Assembly (NCBI GenBank): GCA_022827835.1
Contig: JAJEIO010000026.1
Location: forward strand, 1-64,000
Source: Candidatus Latescibacterota bacterium
GTDB lineage: Bacteria; Latescibacterota; UBA2968; UBA8231
DNA length: 64,000 nt
Reading direction: 5' to 3'
Both the position numbers and the translations under genes were made by a program. The notes beneath the pieces are model-generated. The model saw only the letters and a list, made by a program, of their open reading frames with translations, was not told the origin of the DNA and ran no database searches. Positions 17,436 through 26,995 of the stretch are shown piece by piece. The first letter of the stretch is position 1, and each line of letters begins with the position of its first letter.

Positions 17436-19392
17436 GGGCGTTGTCCTCGGTATGCACTGGGAAGTACAGACGGAATACACTGCCGCCACCCGGTCGGTTG
17501 GCGGCCTCCACCCGACCTCCATGCGCCTCGACCACGTTTTTGACTAGAGACAATCCCAATCCTGTGCCCGCAGTGTTGGCCGCGTTGGCCCCTCGGTGAA
17601 ATTGCTCAAAGATGCGCTCCTCTTCGCCCGCAGGGAGGCCGATGCCTTGGTCGGCTGCCTCGACGACTACTTCAGCTCCGCGCTGTTCCACGGCTAGGCG
17701 GATGGTCTTGTGCTCGGACGAGAACTTGACTGCGTTGCCTAAGATATTGGCCACGGCACCTTCCACCGCTTCTTGGTCGGCCAGTACCGGAGGCAGTTCC
17801 GCAGCAATAGCTTCCTCCATCTCAAAGCCCTCTGCGGCGAATACTCCGCCAAAGGTCTCCAGCGCGGCCCGAGCTGCGTCCCCTAGGTCGCAGGGCTGGC
17901 GCTGATAGGTCCGGTCGCCGCGCTCAATGCGGGCGAAATCCAGCACATTATCCACCAAGCGCGACAGCCGGCGGCTCTCGTGCAGGAGGGTGGTCAGATA
18001 GTCCTGCATCTGTTCGGCTGACCGGTAGCGGCCCATGAGCAGGGTCTCGGCGTACATGCGAATAGACGTGAGTGGGGTGCGCAACTCGTGCGATACATTG
18101 GCGACGAACTCGGAGCGCAGGCGGGCTACCTGCACCTCGCGCCCGGCGTCCCGCAGGATCATAAGCCCACCCAAAACCACGGATACGGCCAAAGCGAAGA
18201 TGCCGCCGCCCACCAGATAGTTGCGCGTGCGGTAGTACCCAGTGGCTGCGGAAGCATCGGTTGCCCAGACCCCAAGACGGACTCGATCCATCCAGCGGCT
18301 GGCAGGCCCGGTCTCGTAGATAGCCTCCCGATGCGCGGCCAGAAAAGCGGCTTCTGCGTCGGCGTCGAACAGGGCAAGGGAAAAATCCCGCTCTGCCAGA
18401 CCTTCCACTTGCTCCTGCACTAGGGCAGTTAGCTCGGCCCAGTCGAATAGAATGCCCACCGCGCCATCACCTTCAGCCGCGCCCAAGTACATGAGAAAAC
18501 TCGTTCCATCGTCTCTCACTCCCGATAGATAACCCTGCTCTCGGGCTCTGGCCCATTGATCTTCCACTACGGGACCAAAGCGCATTGAGAAATCAAGGGC
18601 CTTCTCGATCAGGGCCAACCGCTCCAGAAGAATGGGACGGTCTTCCATGTCTGCCAGCCGACCTTGGGCCAACGCGCGGGCCTCCTGCAGGGCCTGCTGG
18701 CAGCCTGCGTAGAGGGGATAGCGGCCTTTGAGCAGCGCCTCGGTCCAAGCCATCAGACTGGCTTGGGCCTGCTCGGGTGCGGCATAGCGCCCTAGGCGCA
18801 AATGGCTCAGGGTAACGGGATGAGCTCCGTCGGCGTCGAAGACATGGCCGTAGAGAGTCACCAGTGTCCGGTGCGCCTTCTCCTCCATCGCCGCGTCCTT
18901 TTCTTTATAGGCGCAACGGGCAAGAGCGTTGAGGGCTTCGGCTTCTTCTGCGGGACTGGCCGCTTCTTTCCAGGCTTGGTGGTAGAGCTGCACGCCGCCC
19001 GTCCAGTCTTGGTGGCCGAATTCTCGCTCTGCGGCCTTTTCCATCTGCGCGGCAAAGGCCGCCCGGCGCTCCTGCAAGTGCAAGGGCTGCACCGCAGGAT
19101 GACGCAGCACCCCCGAGGGATCGACGGCGAAAATTTGTGCAATCTCAGAAAAACCCGCGTACAGGCGCGGGTCCATTGCGCCGTCTTCGCTATATGCGGA
19201 CAGGAGTTGGGCGCGGCTGTCGACGAAGCGGTCGAAGGCGTCCTGCGCTAGTACTGCCTTGGAGCGCAATTCTTGGCGCACACTGTCGTGGACATCGCGT
19301 AGCGAGCGCACGCTCAGAAAGGCCAACAGGGCGGCCGGCACGAGAATGGATAGTAAATAGAGGACTACCCAGCGAATTCCTAGGCGCGACAT
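17428..19392 (-). CDS. Membrane sensor histidine kinase with large periplasmic sensor
   Basis: 654 residues. Transmembrane helices lie near 8-28 and 391-413, enclosing about 360 residues of periplasmic sensor that is helix-rich and TPR-like (LYHQAWKEAASPAEEAEAL, shown in part). The DHp helix carries the phospho-acceptor His435 in ANVSHELRTPLTS. The ATPase domain has N-box NILGNAVKFSS, G1 DQGIGLP and G2 GTGLGLSLV. This is an intact HPK1-type kinase partnered with the overlapping response regulator. No ribosome site is visible before the ATG, which sits directly on an AATTAGG-type repeat. It is divergent from the 1045-residue surface protein gene. Confidence 0.93.
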   Translation of the reverse strand: MSRLGIRWVVLYLLSILVPAALLAFLSVRSLRDVHDSVRQELRSKAVLAQDAFDRFVDSRAQLLSAYSEDGAMDPRLYAGFSEIAQIFAVDPSGVLRHPAVQPLHLQERRAAFAAQMEKAAEREFGHQDWTGGVQLYHQAWKEAASPAEEAEALNALARCAYKEKDAAMEEKAHRTLVTLYGHVFDADGAHPVTLSHLRLGRYAAPEQAQASLMAWTEALLKGRYPLYAGCQQALQEARALAQGRLADMEDRPILLERLALIEKALDFSMRFGPVVEDQWARAREQGYLSGVRDDGTSFLMYLGAAEGDGAVGILFDWAELTALVQEQVEGLAERDFSLALFDADAEAAFLAAHREAIYETGPASRWMDRVRLGVWATDASAATGYYRTRNYLVGGGIFALAVSVVLGGLMILRDAGREVQVARLRSEFVANVSHELRTPLTSIRMYAETLLMGRYRSAEQMQDYLTTLLHESRRLSRLVDNVLDFARIERGDRTYQRQPCDLGDAARAALETFGGVFAAEGFEMEEAIAAELPPVLADQEAVEGAVANILGNAVKFSSEHKTIRLAVEQRGAEVVVEAADQGIGLPAGEEERIFEQFHRGANAANTAGTGLGLSLVKNVVEAHGGRVEAANRPGGGSVFRLYFPVHTEDNAHA

Positions 19393-19449
19393 GGAATTAG
19401 GAATTGGGAATTGGGAATTAGGAAATTAGAATTTAGGGAATAGGAATTA
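19393..19449. repeat. Short AATTAGG/AATTGGG tandem repeat, copy A
   Basis: Four imperfect units of GAATTAGGAATTGGG type run together in the kinase/surface-protein gap. A related block lies at 22711-22766, so these repeats bracket the 1045-residue gene. Similar AT-rich GAATTN runs occur between genes in other uncultured phyla, but their role is unknown. Confidence 0.7.
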
Positions 19450-19478
19450 TCTTTTTCAACTGTATTGTGCGTATGAGT

Positions 19479-19508
19479 TTGACATCTGTAGGAGAAGCGG
19501 CATATAGT
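19479..19508 (+). promoter_or_regulatory. Sigma-70-type promoter for the 1045-residue surface protein gene
   Basis: An exact TTGACA at 19479-19484 and TATAGT at 19503-19508 are separated by 18 bases and lie 66 bases before the ATG. The local sequence is AT-rich. A second -10-like TATTAT lies a little downstream. Confidence 0.55.
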
Positions 19509-19573
19509 TGCGACTGCTATTATACAGTATATCTGATTTGGTCTTTACCTGAGGTGAGAGAATCCACACAGCC

Positions 19574-22500
19574 ATGAAAACCAGCTCCATCGTGCAGAAG
19601 ATTTTCGTCGGCTTGGCGCTGAGCTTGGCACCTGTTGAGGCCCAGCGGGGCTACCAGCTAAGCGATGACGAGGTGATAGTCGATCTGGCGCAGCACTGGC
19701 GGCAGTGGAAAATTCCCGCCCATTTGGCGCACATCGACGAGGCCGGGTCTGTGCGGACGCGCCAGTTGCGGACGGTATACAATGTCTTAGAGGATCGTAT
19801 GCTCAGACGGCCGATAACCATTAACACGGACGACCCGCGCATTGGCACCATCGACAGCACCATGCAGTTCGATGTATTTGGCGAGCCGATCCGCAATACG
19901 CTCAACGAACTGGTCTTCGACTACTGGGTGCGGCCGGGGATTAGCCGGGTGGGGTCCAATCCGCAGTTAGCGGATAACATTCTCGACGGCGATCCGACCA
20001 CGTTCTGGGAGCCAGACCCGCGCGACCCCACTGAGCAGTGGTGGATTGAGGTCGATCTGGGGCGGGCCGTGCCCGTGGAGCGGCTCAAGCTCCAGTTTGT
20101 CGACGAAGAACTCGGCGATCCCTTTTTGCAGTTTATCATGCTGTTGTCGCGCCGGCAGAGTGCGCTGTTGCACGAGCCGAATAGCCGCGTTGGCTTCCAA
20201 CTGTTCATTCCGCAGGACGCGCCCAGTACCACGCAGCGCGAATACATTTTTGAAAGCGAGCACACTAGTCCCGAACTGCCTCCAGCTTCCGGCGTGGTCA
20301 GCGATAGGCTGCTGATCGAAGCGAGAAAGCCCTCGCCCGAGTGGACGGGCAAGAGCATTGAGACCATCCGCATTGTGATCACGGATACGCGAGGCGGGCG
20401 GGCCGAACAGATTACACAAGAGGCGTGGGAAGGATTGTCGACCGACGAGCGGGGGGATGTGGTTTATTTTGCGCGGGATGTGGCTGGGCGCGAGGAGCCG
20501 GTGGACGAGGCGACTTATCAGGCTTTGGCTGAAGAGCGGCAGGGGCGGCGGGACTACTATCGCCGGGAATTGCCGCGCCTGGCCGAGATCGAGGCTTGGG
20601 GGTGGGGAGACAATATCGGCATCAACTTGGTCAAAAACGGTGGCTCGCTCGGACTGACCACGCCGGGTAAGAATCCGCTGACAGCATTTGACGGGGACGA
20701 CGCGACCTCTTACTCCCACCAAACCCGCAATCCACTCAATCCCGGCGGCAATGTGCTGACCGTCGATATTGGCGGTGCAGTGTGGCTGGAGCAGGTGCGT
20801 CTTACGGGATCGGGTATGCGCGGCTACATCATGCGAGCTTCTGCTGGCGGGCGCGATGTCCGCGGTGGCCTCAAATGGCAGCGCATCAGTCCACCAGAGC
20901 GCGAGTACAGCGTGGCCGCAGCGCTGCCGCGCGGCGACTCGGGCCGCTTCAGTTCGATTGTCGATCCCCAGGATCCGCCGCTCAAGGTCCGGCTCCTCGA
21001 CATGATCGTCTTTGCCCACTTTCCCCCGGGTTTTGTCGGCGGTCGCTCCGAAAGCGGAGCTGGGCAGGGGATTTTGGTTAATGCCTTCTGGTCGACGATC
21101 AGCGAGATCATGCTGTTTTCCAGCCGGCCGCCGGCCGAGGTGGTGTTGGAATCGGACTTGATCGAGTTGCCGGGGCTGGTGGCTCTCGGGGCGGTCCACT
21201 GGGACGCCGACACGCCGCCGGGCACGGACGTGGAAATCCGCACGCGCACCGGCGACCAACTGTTGCAGCAAATCCGCTACTTCGATAAAACCGGCAATGA
21301 GAAGACTGCGGACGAATACAGAACGTTGGCCGGTTTTCTCAAGGGGCCTTCGGATACTACAGTGGTCGTTGGTCCGGGGTGGAGCGCGTGGAGTCAGCAG
21401 TACCGGCAGCCGGGGGAGTTAGTAAATTCGCCGAGTCTGCGGCGCTTTATGCAGCTTCAGGTGCGGCTCAAAAACGATGGCGGTCAGCACGTGCCGGAGT
21501 TGCATCGCATCTCGGTGGGGCTTCATCAGCCGGTGGTGCAGCAGTTGCGCGCTGAAGTGTGGCCGACGGCAGTGGAAGCGGGCGTGCTCGACACATTTGC
21601 TCTTTTTGTCCAGCCCGACTTTTTAGCGCAGCCGGCTAGTATGCGCAGTCTGGGTTTTGACGAAGTGCGGGTGCGCGCTGAGCCGGGGCTGGACCTGCGG
21701 GTGGTCGATGTGGCCTTGGGCTCGGAAGCGGAATTGGCGTCTGAGACTCCGTTTCAGCGCTTTGTGTGGGGTGCTGACGGTCGGCTGCTCGACGCGCAGG
21801 GGGCCGAGTTGGCCGTGCGCGCCGAGGGCGATTCGCTGTGGTTGCGCTTTCCCCAGGCTGTGCAGGGCACGTCTTCCGAAATCCTCGCGCCGGTGTACTA
21901 CCGTGCGGTGGCTCCCGGCGACGAGGTGCCCACCGGGCTGGATCGCAATTTGTTGACCTTTACTTCGTACAGTCTCCTGCCCGAGGCCGAACAGGGCGCA
22001 GTGCGCTATTTCCGGCGGGAGGAGAGCGGTCGTCTGGTTGAGGTGGACGCGGCGGCCTATGAGGATTTGGCCGCAGTCGAGCAGGGGCCGGTGCGCTACT
22101 TTCGCAAGGTCGTTGGTTTAGGCGATCAGGTGCCGTTTGATGCGGTGGGCGACAGCCTCGACCAGAGTCGATATAACGGACTGGGGGCACAGCGAGGTTG
22201 GGTAGTGGACCGGGGGCGATTGGTGCGGCTGCGCTTTGCCTCGCGGGTGTATTTGCAGGGGACGCGGTTGGCGGTTGCGGTGCGGCAGAGCGAGCCTCCG
22301 ACCGCTTGGCAGGCGGCTGACGGCGGCGATGTAACTGGGCTGAGTCCGGCGAAGAGCTTGGCCATTCGTGCACAAGGAGCCGACGCGGCCATTGCCCAGG
22401 TAGTGATCGCACCGAATCCTTTTACGCCCAACGGGGATGGGGTCAACGAGGTGGCCGAGATTGACTTTTCCTTGTTCCGGGTGCAGGCGGAGCGGTCGTT

Positions 22501-22711
22501 GGCAGTGCGGATCTATACGCTGGCGGGTCGTCAGGTGCGGCAGCTAGAGGCGTTGGCTACGGGTGGACAGCAGCGGTTTGTCTGGGATGGGCGGGATGAG
22601 GATGGGCGGGTCGTGGCGCCGGGTTTGTATTTGTGCAAGATCGAGGTGGATGCGGACGCTACGGCCTTTGACGGACAGAGCCGAGTTCATCTCATTGCTG
22701 TGGCTTATTAA
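19574..22711 (+). CDS. Large secreted discoidin-like protein with FlgD/T9SS-type Ig tail
   Basis: 1045 residues. Signal peptide MKTSSIVQKIFVGLALSLAP, cleavage near EAQ. A WRQW motif follows (QHWRQWKIP). Discoidin-like binding regions include ISRVGSNPQLADNILDGD with WWIEVDLGRAV (about 120-280) and a second at about 355-480 (LTAFDGDDATSY). Mid-region segments such as WSAWSQQYRQPGELV match the 760-residue paralogue (DWSPWSPVYLEP). The C-terminus has IAPNPFTPNGDGVNE, VRIYTLAGRQVRQLE and GRVVAPGLYLCKIEV, a FlgD Ig-like/surface-sorting tail. It is divergent from the kinase gene and has its own promoter. Inferred: a surface adhesin or polymer-binding protein. Confidence 0.87.
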   Translation: MKTSSIVQKIFVGLALSLAPVEAQRGYQLSDDEVIVDLAQHWRQWKIPAHLAHIDEAGSVRTRQLRTVYNVLEDRMLRRPITINTDDPRIGTIDSTMQFDVFGEPIRNTLNELVFDYWVRPGISRVGSNPQLADNILDGDPTTFWEPDPRDPTEQWWIEVDLGRAVPVERLKLQFVDEELGDPFLQFIMLLSRRQSALLHEPNSRVGFQLFIPQDAPSTTQREYIFESEHTSPELPPASGVVSDRLLIEARKPSPEWTGKSIETIRIVITDTRGGRAEQITQEAWEGLSTDERGDVVYFARDVAGREEPVDEATYQALAEERQGRRDYYRRELPRLAEIEAWGWGDNIGINLVKNGGSLGLTTPGKNPLTAFDGDDATSYSHQTRNPLNPGGNVLTVDIGGAVWLEQVRLTGSGMRGYIMRASAGGRDVRGGLKWQRISPPEREYSVAAALPRGDSGRFSSIVDPQDPPLKVRLLDMIVFAHFPPGFVGGRSESGAGQGILVNAFWSTISEIMLFSSRPPAEVVLESDLIELPGLVALGAVHWDADTPPGTDVEIRTRTGDQLLQQIRYFDKTGNEKTADEYRTLAGFLKGPSDTTVVVGPGWSAWSQQYRQPGELVNSPSLRRFMQLQVRLKNDGGQHVPELHRISVGLHQPVVQQLRAEVWPTAVEAGVLDTFALFVQPDFLAQPASMRSLGFDEVRVRAEPGLDLRVVDVALGSEAELASETPFQRFVWGADGRLLDAQGAELAVRAEGDSLWLRFPQAVQGTSSEILAPVYYRAVAPGDEVPTGLDRNLLTFTSYSLLPEAEQGAVRYFRREESGRLVEVDAAAYEDLAAVEQGPVRYFRKVVGLGDQVPFDAVGDSLDQSRYNGLGAQRGWVVDRGRLVRLRFASRVYLQGTRLAVAVRQSEPPTAWQAADGGDVTGLSPAKSLAIRAQGADAAIAQVVIAPNPFTPNGDGVNEVAEIDFSLFRVQAERSLAVRIYTLAGRQVRQLEALATGGQQRFVWDGRDEDGRVVAPGLYLCKIEVDADATAFDGQSRVHLIAVAY

Positions 22712-22766
22712 TTGAGAATTAGGAATTGGGGTGGGGTAATTCGTAATTCTCAATTCCTAATTCCCA
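22711..22766. repeat. AATTAGG-type repeat, copy B, containing an inverted repeat
   Basis: It begins at the last base of the 1045-residue gene's stop. GAGAATTAGGAATTGGG and the complement of CAATTCCTAATTCCC face each other about 20 bases apart. The unit is the same as in 19393-19449. Confidence 0.7.
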
Positions 22767-22834
22767 TATATTATGGTGAATACTCCCTGCTAACGAACTT
22801 CCCCTACTCCATCTTGGTTAGGCGAATAATAGCG

Positions 22835-24274
22835 ATGAATGTTGCTGATCTTCTCAGGCGCGAGGAAGGTAAGACGCTGGAATTTAAGCGGGACGTGTCT
22901 TCGCCTAAAAACCTACTGAAAACCCTAGTGGCTTTTGCCAACACCGCGGGTGGACGGGTAATCGTTGGCGTAGATGATCGGTCTCGCGTACCAGTAGGGA
23001 TAGAGAATCCACTCGATGAAGAAGAGCGGCTTTGTAGTCTGATCGCCGACTCCATCCGACCGCGCTTGGTCCCGAACGTCGAAATGACAACGATCAACGG
23101 AAAAACTCTGCTCGTAGTAGAAGTGTTTCTGAGCGGGTCCCGGCCGCACTGGTTGCAGGCCGAAGGCCCCGAGCACGGGGTCTATATCCGCTTGGGCTCC
23201 ACCAATCGGCTGGCCGATCGGGAATTGCTCGCCGAGTTGAGGCGCTCGGTGGAAGGCGTTGCTTATGACGAGCTGCCGATGCCTGAGCTGTCGGTTGTCG
23301 ATCTGGACTTGGCAGTGCTAAAGGAGCTATTCCACGACCAGCGCGACCTCGGCGAAAGGGAGCTGATCACCCTGAGATTGCTGACCAACGAGCAGGGGCG
23401 ACGGGTGCCGACTCAGGGGGCGGTTTTGCTCGTCGGCAAAGAGCGGGAAAGACATTTTCCCGACGCTTGGGTGCAATGCGGACGCTTTATCGGGCGGGAT
23501 AAAGCGGATATTTTCGATCACATCGAGCTGCACGACCCACTGCCGCAGGCGGTCGAAAGCATCCTATTGTTTCTCAAAAAACACGCCATGCGCGGGGCCG
23601 ACTTTTCCGCAATCCGGCGCAAAGACCAATGGAGCATTCCCCTTGGGATTTTGCGCGAGGTGGTCATTAACGCGCTGGTTCACGCCGATTATTCGCAGAA
23701 GGGGGGACCCATTCGGGTGGCTTTTTTTGACGACCGCATTGAGGTCGAAAATCCCGGCATCCTCCTACCGGGTTTGACCCTCGACGATATTCGTCAGGGC
23801 CTCTCCAAAATTCGCAACCACGTCATTGCCCGGGTCTTCCGCGAACTGAACTTGATTGAACAGTGGGGTAGCGGTATCCCCCGCATGTTCCGCGAGGCCG
23901 AAAAACTGGGGCTGCCGGAGCTACAGATTGCGGAAATTGGTATGCGGATGCGCGTTACTGTGCCGTTGCCTGAGCACATCGTGGCTCTGAAGCCTACCGA
24001 ACAAGTTGCCGAACAAGCTACCGAACAAGTTACCGAACAAGTAAGACGCATCCTTAACTGCCTCAAAAGTGAACCTTTAAGTGTTCGCGAAGCCATGAAC
24101 GTCCTTGGATTGCACCATCGCCCAACGTTTCTCTATAACTATCTGTATCCAGTCTTGGATACCGGCCTCGTTGAAAGGACACAGCCCGAGTCGCCGAGGA
24201 GTCCCAAGCAGAAATACCGCCTAACTGCAAGAGGAAAGAGGGTGCTTTCCCAGAGCGACCTAGCCGGAGCTTAA
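22835..24274 (+). CDS. AlbA_2 (Schlafen AAA_4-like) ATP-binding protein
   Basis: 479 residues from MNVADLLRREEGKTLEFKR; an in-frame start 41 codons earlier would read through the repeat and is rejected. Residues 1-130 are an AlbA_2 domain (KTLEFKRD, FANTAGGRVIVGVDD). Around 270-310, LREVVINALVHADYSQKGG and IEVENPGIL match the GHKL-like ATP-binding part of the COG2865 family. Near 388-405 a TEQVAEQATEQVTEQV repeat forms a linker to a C-terminal winged-helix region. Family members are annotated as transcriptional regulators or helicase-like proteins and often sit in defence or mobile regions. It abuts the next gene's possible TTG. It is related to the partial protein at 62378. Confidence 0.83.
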   Translation: MNVADLLRREEGKTLEFKRDVSSPKNLLKTLVAFANTAGGRVIVGVDDRSRVPVGIENPLDEEERLCSLIADSIRPRLVPNVEMTTINGKTLLVVEVFLSGSRPHWLQAEGPEHGVYIRLGSTNRLADRELLAELRRSVEGVAYDELPMPELSVVDLDLAVLKELFHDQRDLGERELITLRLLTNEQGRRVPTQGAVLLVGKERERHFPDAWVQCGRFIGRDKADIFDHIELHDPLPQAVESILLFLKKHAMRGADFSAIRRKDQWSIPLGILREVVINALVHADYSQKGGPIRVAFFDDRIEVENPGILLPGLTLDDIRQGLSKIRNHVIARVFRELNLIEQWGSGIPRMFREAEKLGLPELQIAEIGMRMRVTVPLPEHIVALKPTEQVAEQATEQVTEQVRRILNCLKSEPLSVREAMNVLGLHHRPTFLYNYLYPVLDTGLVERTQPESPRSPKQKYRLTARGKRVLSQSDLAGA

Positions 24275-24289
24275 TTGCTATTGAAACCA

Positions 24290-26995
24290 ATGCGCGGAAT
24301 GTGCGGCTTCTTCCTCGGCCTTGCGGTCTTTTGCGACAGCGCCGCGCAGGTCGAGTACGGCAATCGGCTGGGATTGCAGCAGGGCGCGGAAGCTCGGCTG
24401 ATGACCTTGAGTCCGGAGGTGTATCTAGCTGCTCTGGACCCGGCAGTGCGGCGCTGGTACGTGCCGCAGGAACTATACGAAGAACGCCGCTGGCGACAGT
24501 GGCAGTACACCAACCGGGCGCGGCTGCCGTACCGGCGCTACGTGGAAGTCGATTTGCAGGGGGATTACTTCTACGACTTGTATGGGAATTACCTGACTCA
24601 GGGCTGGCTGGTGTTCAACACCGCGCAGACGCGGCCCCAAGAGGCGGGCAGCACCCTGTTTAAGACGAATGTGTTCGACCGGTGGTTTAACCAACTGGTG
24701 ATCGCTGGAGACCGGAAGGGCCAATATCACTACGCACTGACGGTGAGCAACAATTTGCGCACAACCCTGACGCCGCTGGCCTTTTCCAAGCCGCGCTTGA
24801 ACGGATTCCAACTGGATTTGGCCACGGACAAGTATCAAATGACCTTCCTGCATTCGCTGATCTCAGGGCCTAGGGCCGTCCAAGAGACGGAGCGGGCTTT
24901 TACGGACGCCACGTCTTTGGCGGGAGGCCGTTTTGCGGCGCAAGTGGGCGATTTCGTCGAGGTGGGATTGCACGCGGTCAGCGCCCACCAAACCAATAGT
25001 GTGGCGGGCGAACTCGTGGAGACCTTGCACAAAGGATCTTTGACCAACGAACAGAACCAGACGGTTGGGCAGATCGAGATTCTATTGAAGGACGACTCGC
25101 CAGAGGACGGCCGCGGCGGTGCGGCCTTTTTCCCGGACGCCTCGGACGTGATCATTACCTATCGCGACGGCACGGTGGAGCAGGGCCGGGACATCCGCTT
25201 TGGTCCGGTGATTGAAGGGGGATTGGAGCGGCGGGGTTTTCTCAGCGCGGACGGCAGCGAGCAAATCAGCCTGCTCTACGACTTTGACAGTGCGTCGTTT
25301 GTCAACCGGGCTGCGGCCGATAAGTCGGAGATTGTCGCAGTAGAATTCCGGCTGGTGTTGGCCAATGACTATCAGGTCTGGATGAGTTCTGATCGCCAGT
25401 TGGGGCTGCTCGACCCGGGCGAGGGGGTGCGCGGCTTGGGCGAAGAGGGATTTACCCGGCTCGACGTTGCGCCGACGGAAAATCCCTTTTTTACGATGGT
25501 GTCTCAGGCACCGGGTAATGTGCAGGACGTTTCCAATTTAGGCGTGGTCAGTTTTGCCTACGGCCTGCCCACTGCTACCACTGTGGGTGGTGGCACGCTT
25601 CGGGTGGAGGACTTGCTCGGGTTCGACGTGTATGGCGAATACGACTTGAGTTGGAGTTGGCGTCAATATCCCAACGTCGCCGAGGAAACTCACACGGCCT
25701 CGGCCGGGATTGAGGGCCAACCCAGTGCGCCAGCCTGGATGGTGAATGTGCGGAAAGGCTGGGAACCATTCACGTTGTTCGGCGAGGTGTATTCCATTGA
25801 CCCGCGCTACAACACTCAGGCTTTTGTCACCACGACCACCGGCCTTGACTACGCCCGGCAGGGCAACCGCTTTGATCTGGTCGAAGACAACGACGACCAA
25901 GACCGCTTCCCCGATGCCTTCCGCGCCGATTTTTTAGTTGACGACCGGCAGGTCTTTCCCGGTTGGGATCTAAACAACGACTTGGTGCCCGACTTCAACC
26001 AGAACGACAATCGCGTCAAGGCCAATAACATTCCCGACTACCAAGAGCCTTTCCTGCGCTTCCAAGTGGACCGGCCCGAGTTCCTCTTTGGTGTGGACAT
26101 GAACCACAACTTCTGGGTTGACTTATACGAAAACGACACCGAGCCGGATTATCCCTATCGCCGCGATCAGGCCGGCTTCAACGTCTATGGAGGGATGGAG
26201 CTAGGTCGGCACTGGCAGCTCAAAGCCGGGGCCTTGCGCGAGGCGCAGATCTCAGCCGACCGCAAGAACCACAGCACGTACGTGCAGGTGGGCTACGAGC
26301 GGGTGTGGCCGCGCTGGGGGCGAGTGCGGCTGTTTGAGATGAGCCAGTTGGTCGCGGACGACATTCCCAATCCGCTCCTGCAGTGGCGACCGGACAACAC
26401 CTTGCGGGGCGGGCAATTGGAGCATCTTGACGATCCGCTATTGGCGCGGGATACGTGGGTCAATCAGCTTTTTGTTGGCCACAGTATGACGGGCGAAAAA
26501 CTACAGGTGATGAGCAAGCTCAACTGGGTGCTTTTCCGGCAGTTGATGAATGCGAAGCAGCGCCGACAGCACGACTTGGCTCCGGCGGATTTTTTCTTTG
26601 GCTTGATCAACAAGGCGAGCTATCGCTACGCTTGGCGGGGCGTGACTGTGGAGCCGCGCTGGAAGAGCGAGTGGGTGCAACAGAGTCGGTCGCTGTTTGA
26701 TCAGGAGAAGCAAACGACGCTGCTGGAGTTGGTTTCAGTGTTGTTGAAGACTCAGCTTTTGTCGGCGACTAGGGCGCAGGCTGGGGTGGAGTACGCCTTT
26801 TTCAACGATTTAGACCGAGATAGCGAGGACTTCAACTCGCTGAGTTGGGCCTTCCAGTTAGTGACGGAGTCGGCCTATCTGGGGTATCGGATCCAAGCCT
26901 TAGCTGGCTTTGTGGTGGAGCGCAAGGATTTTGCGGAGGCCGAGACGCTCACGGCTACCCAGAGTTTTGTCACTCTCTACGCTGGGTTGCAGTAG
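24290..26995 (+). CDS. Large envelope protein, possible outer-membrane beta-barrel, with calcium-loop-like repeats
   Basis: 901 residues from the ATG at 24290 (MRGMCGFFLGLAVF); a TTG five codons earlier abuts the previous stop. Signal peptide to about AAQ. It shares a WRQW motif (RRWRQWQYT) with the discoidin proteins. Most of it is beta-rich with alternating aromatic residues (DLQGDYFYDLYGNYL). About residues 525-625 hold Asp/Asn-rich loops (NDDQDRFPDAF, DLNNDLVPDFNQND, DMNHNFWVDLYENDTEPDY) like thrombospondin type 3 or dockerin calcium loops. The last residues do not end in Phe, so barrel assignment is tentative. Probably functions with the 1045-residue surface protein encoded upstream. No named family recognised. 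Confidence 0.78.
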   Translation: MRGMCGFFLGLAVFCDSAAQVEYGNRLGLQQGAEARLMTLSPEVYLAALDPAVRRWYVPQELYEERRWRQWQYTNRARLPYRRYVEVDLQGDYFYDLYGNYLTQGWLVFNTAQTRPQEAGSTLFKTNVFDRWFNQLVIAGDRKGQYHYALTVSNNLRTTLTPLAFSKPRLNGFQLDLATDKYQMTFLHSLISGPRAVQETERAFTDATSLAGGRFAAQVGDFVEVGLHAVSAHQTNSVAGELVETLHKGSLTNEQNQTVGQIEILLKDDSPEDGRGGAAFFPDASDVIITYRDGTVEQGRDIRFGPVIEGGLERRGFLSADGSEQISLLYDFDSASFVNRAAADKSEIVAVEFRLVLANDYQVWMSSDRQLGLLDPGEGVRGLGEEGFTRLDVAPTENPFFTMVSQAPGNVQDVSNLGVVSFAYGLPTATTVGGGTLRVEDLLGFDVYGEYDLSWSWRQYPNVAEETHTASAGIEGQPSAPAWMVNVRKGWEPFTLFGEVYSIDPRYNTQAFVTTTTGLDYARQGNRFDLVEDNDDQDRFPDAFRADFLVDDRQVFPGWDLNNDLVPDFNQNDNRVKANNIPDYQEPFLRFQVDRPEFLFGVDMNHNFWVDLYENDTEPDYPYRRDQAGFNVYGGMELGRHWQLKAGALREAQISADRKNHSTYVQVGYERVWPRWGRVRLFEMSQLVADDIPNPLLQWRPDNTLRGGQLEHLDDPLLARDTWVNQLFVGHSMTGEKLQVMSKLNWVLFRQLMNAKQRRQHDLAPADFFFGLINKASYRYAWRGVTVEPRWKSEWVQQSRSLFDQEKQTTLLELVSVLLKTQLLSATRAQAGVEYAFFNDLDRDSEDFNSLSWAFQLVTESAYLGYRIQALAGFVVERKDFAEAETLTATQSFVTLYAGLQ

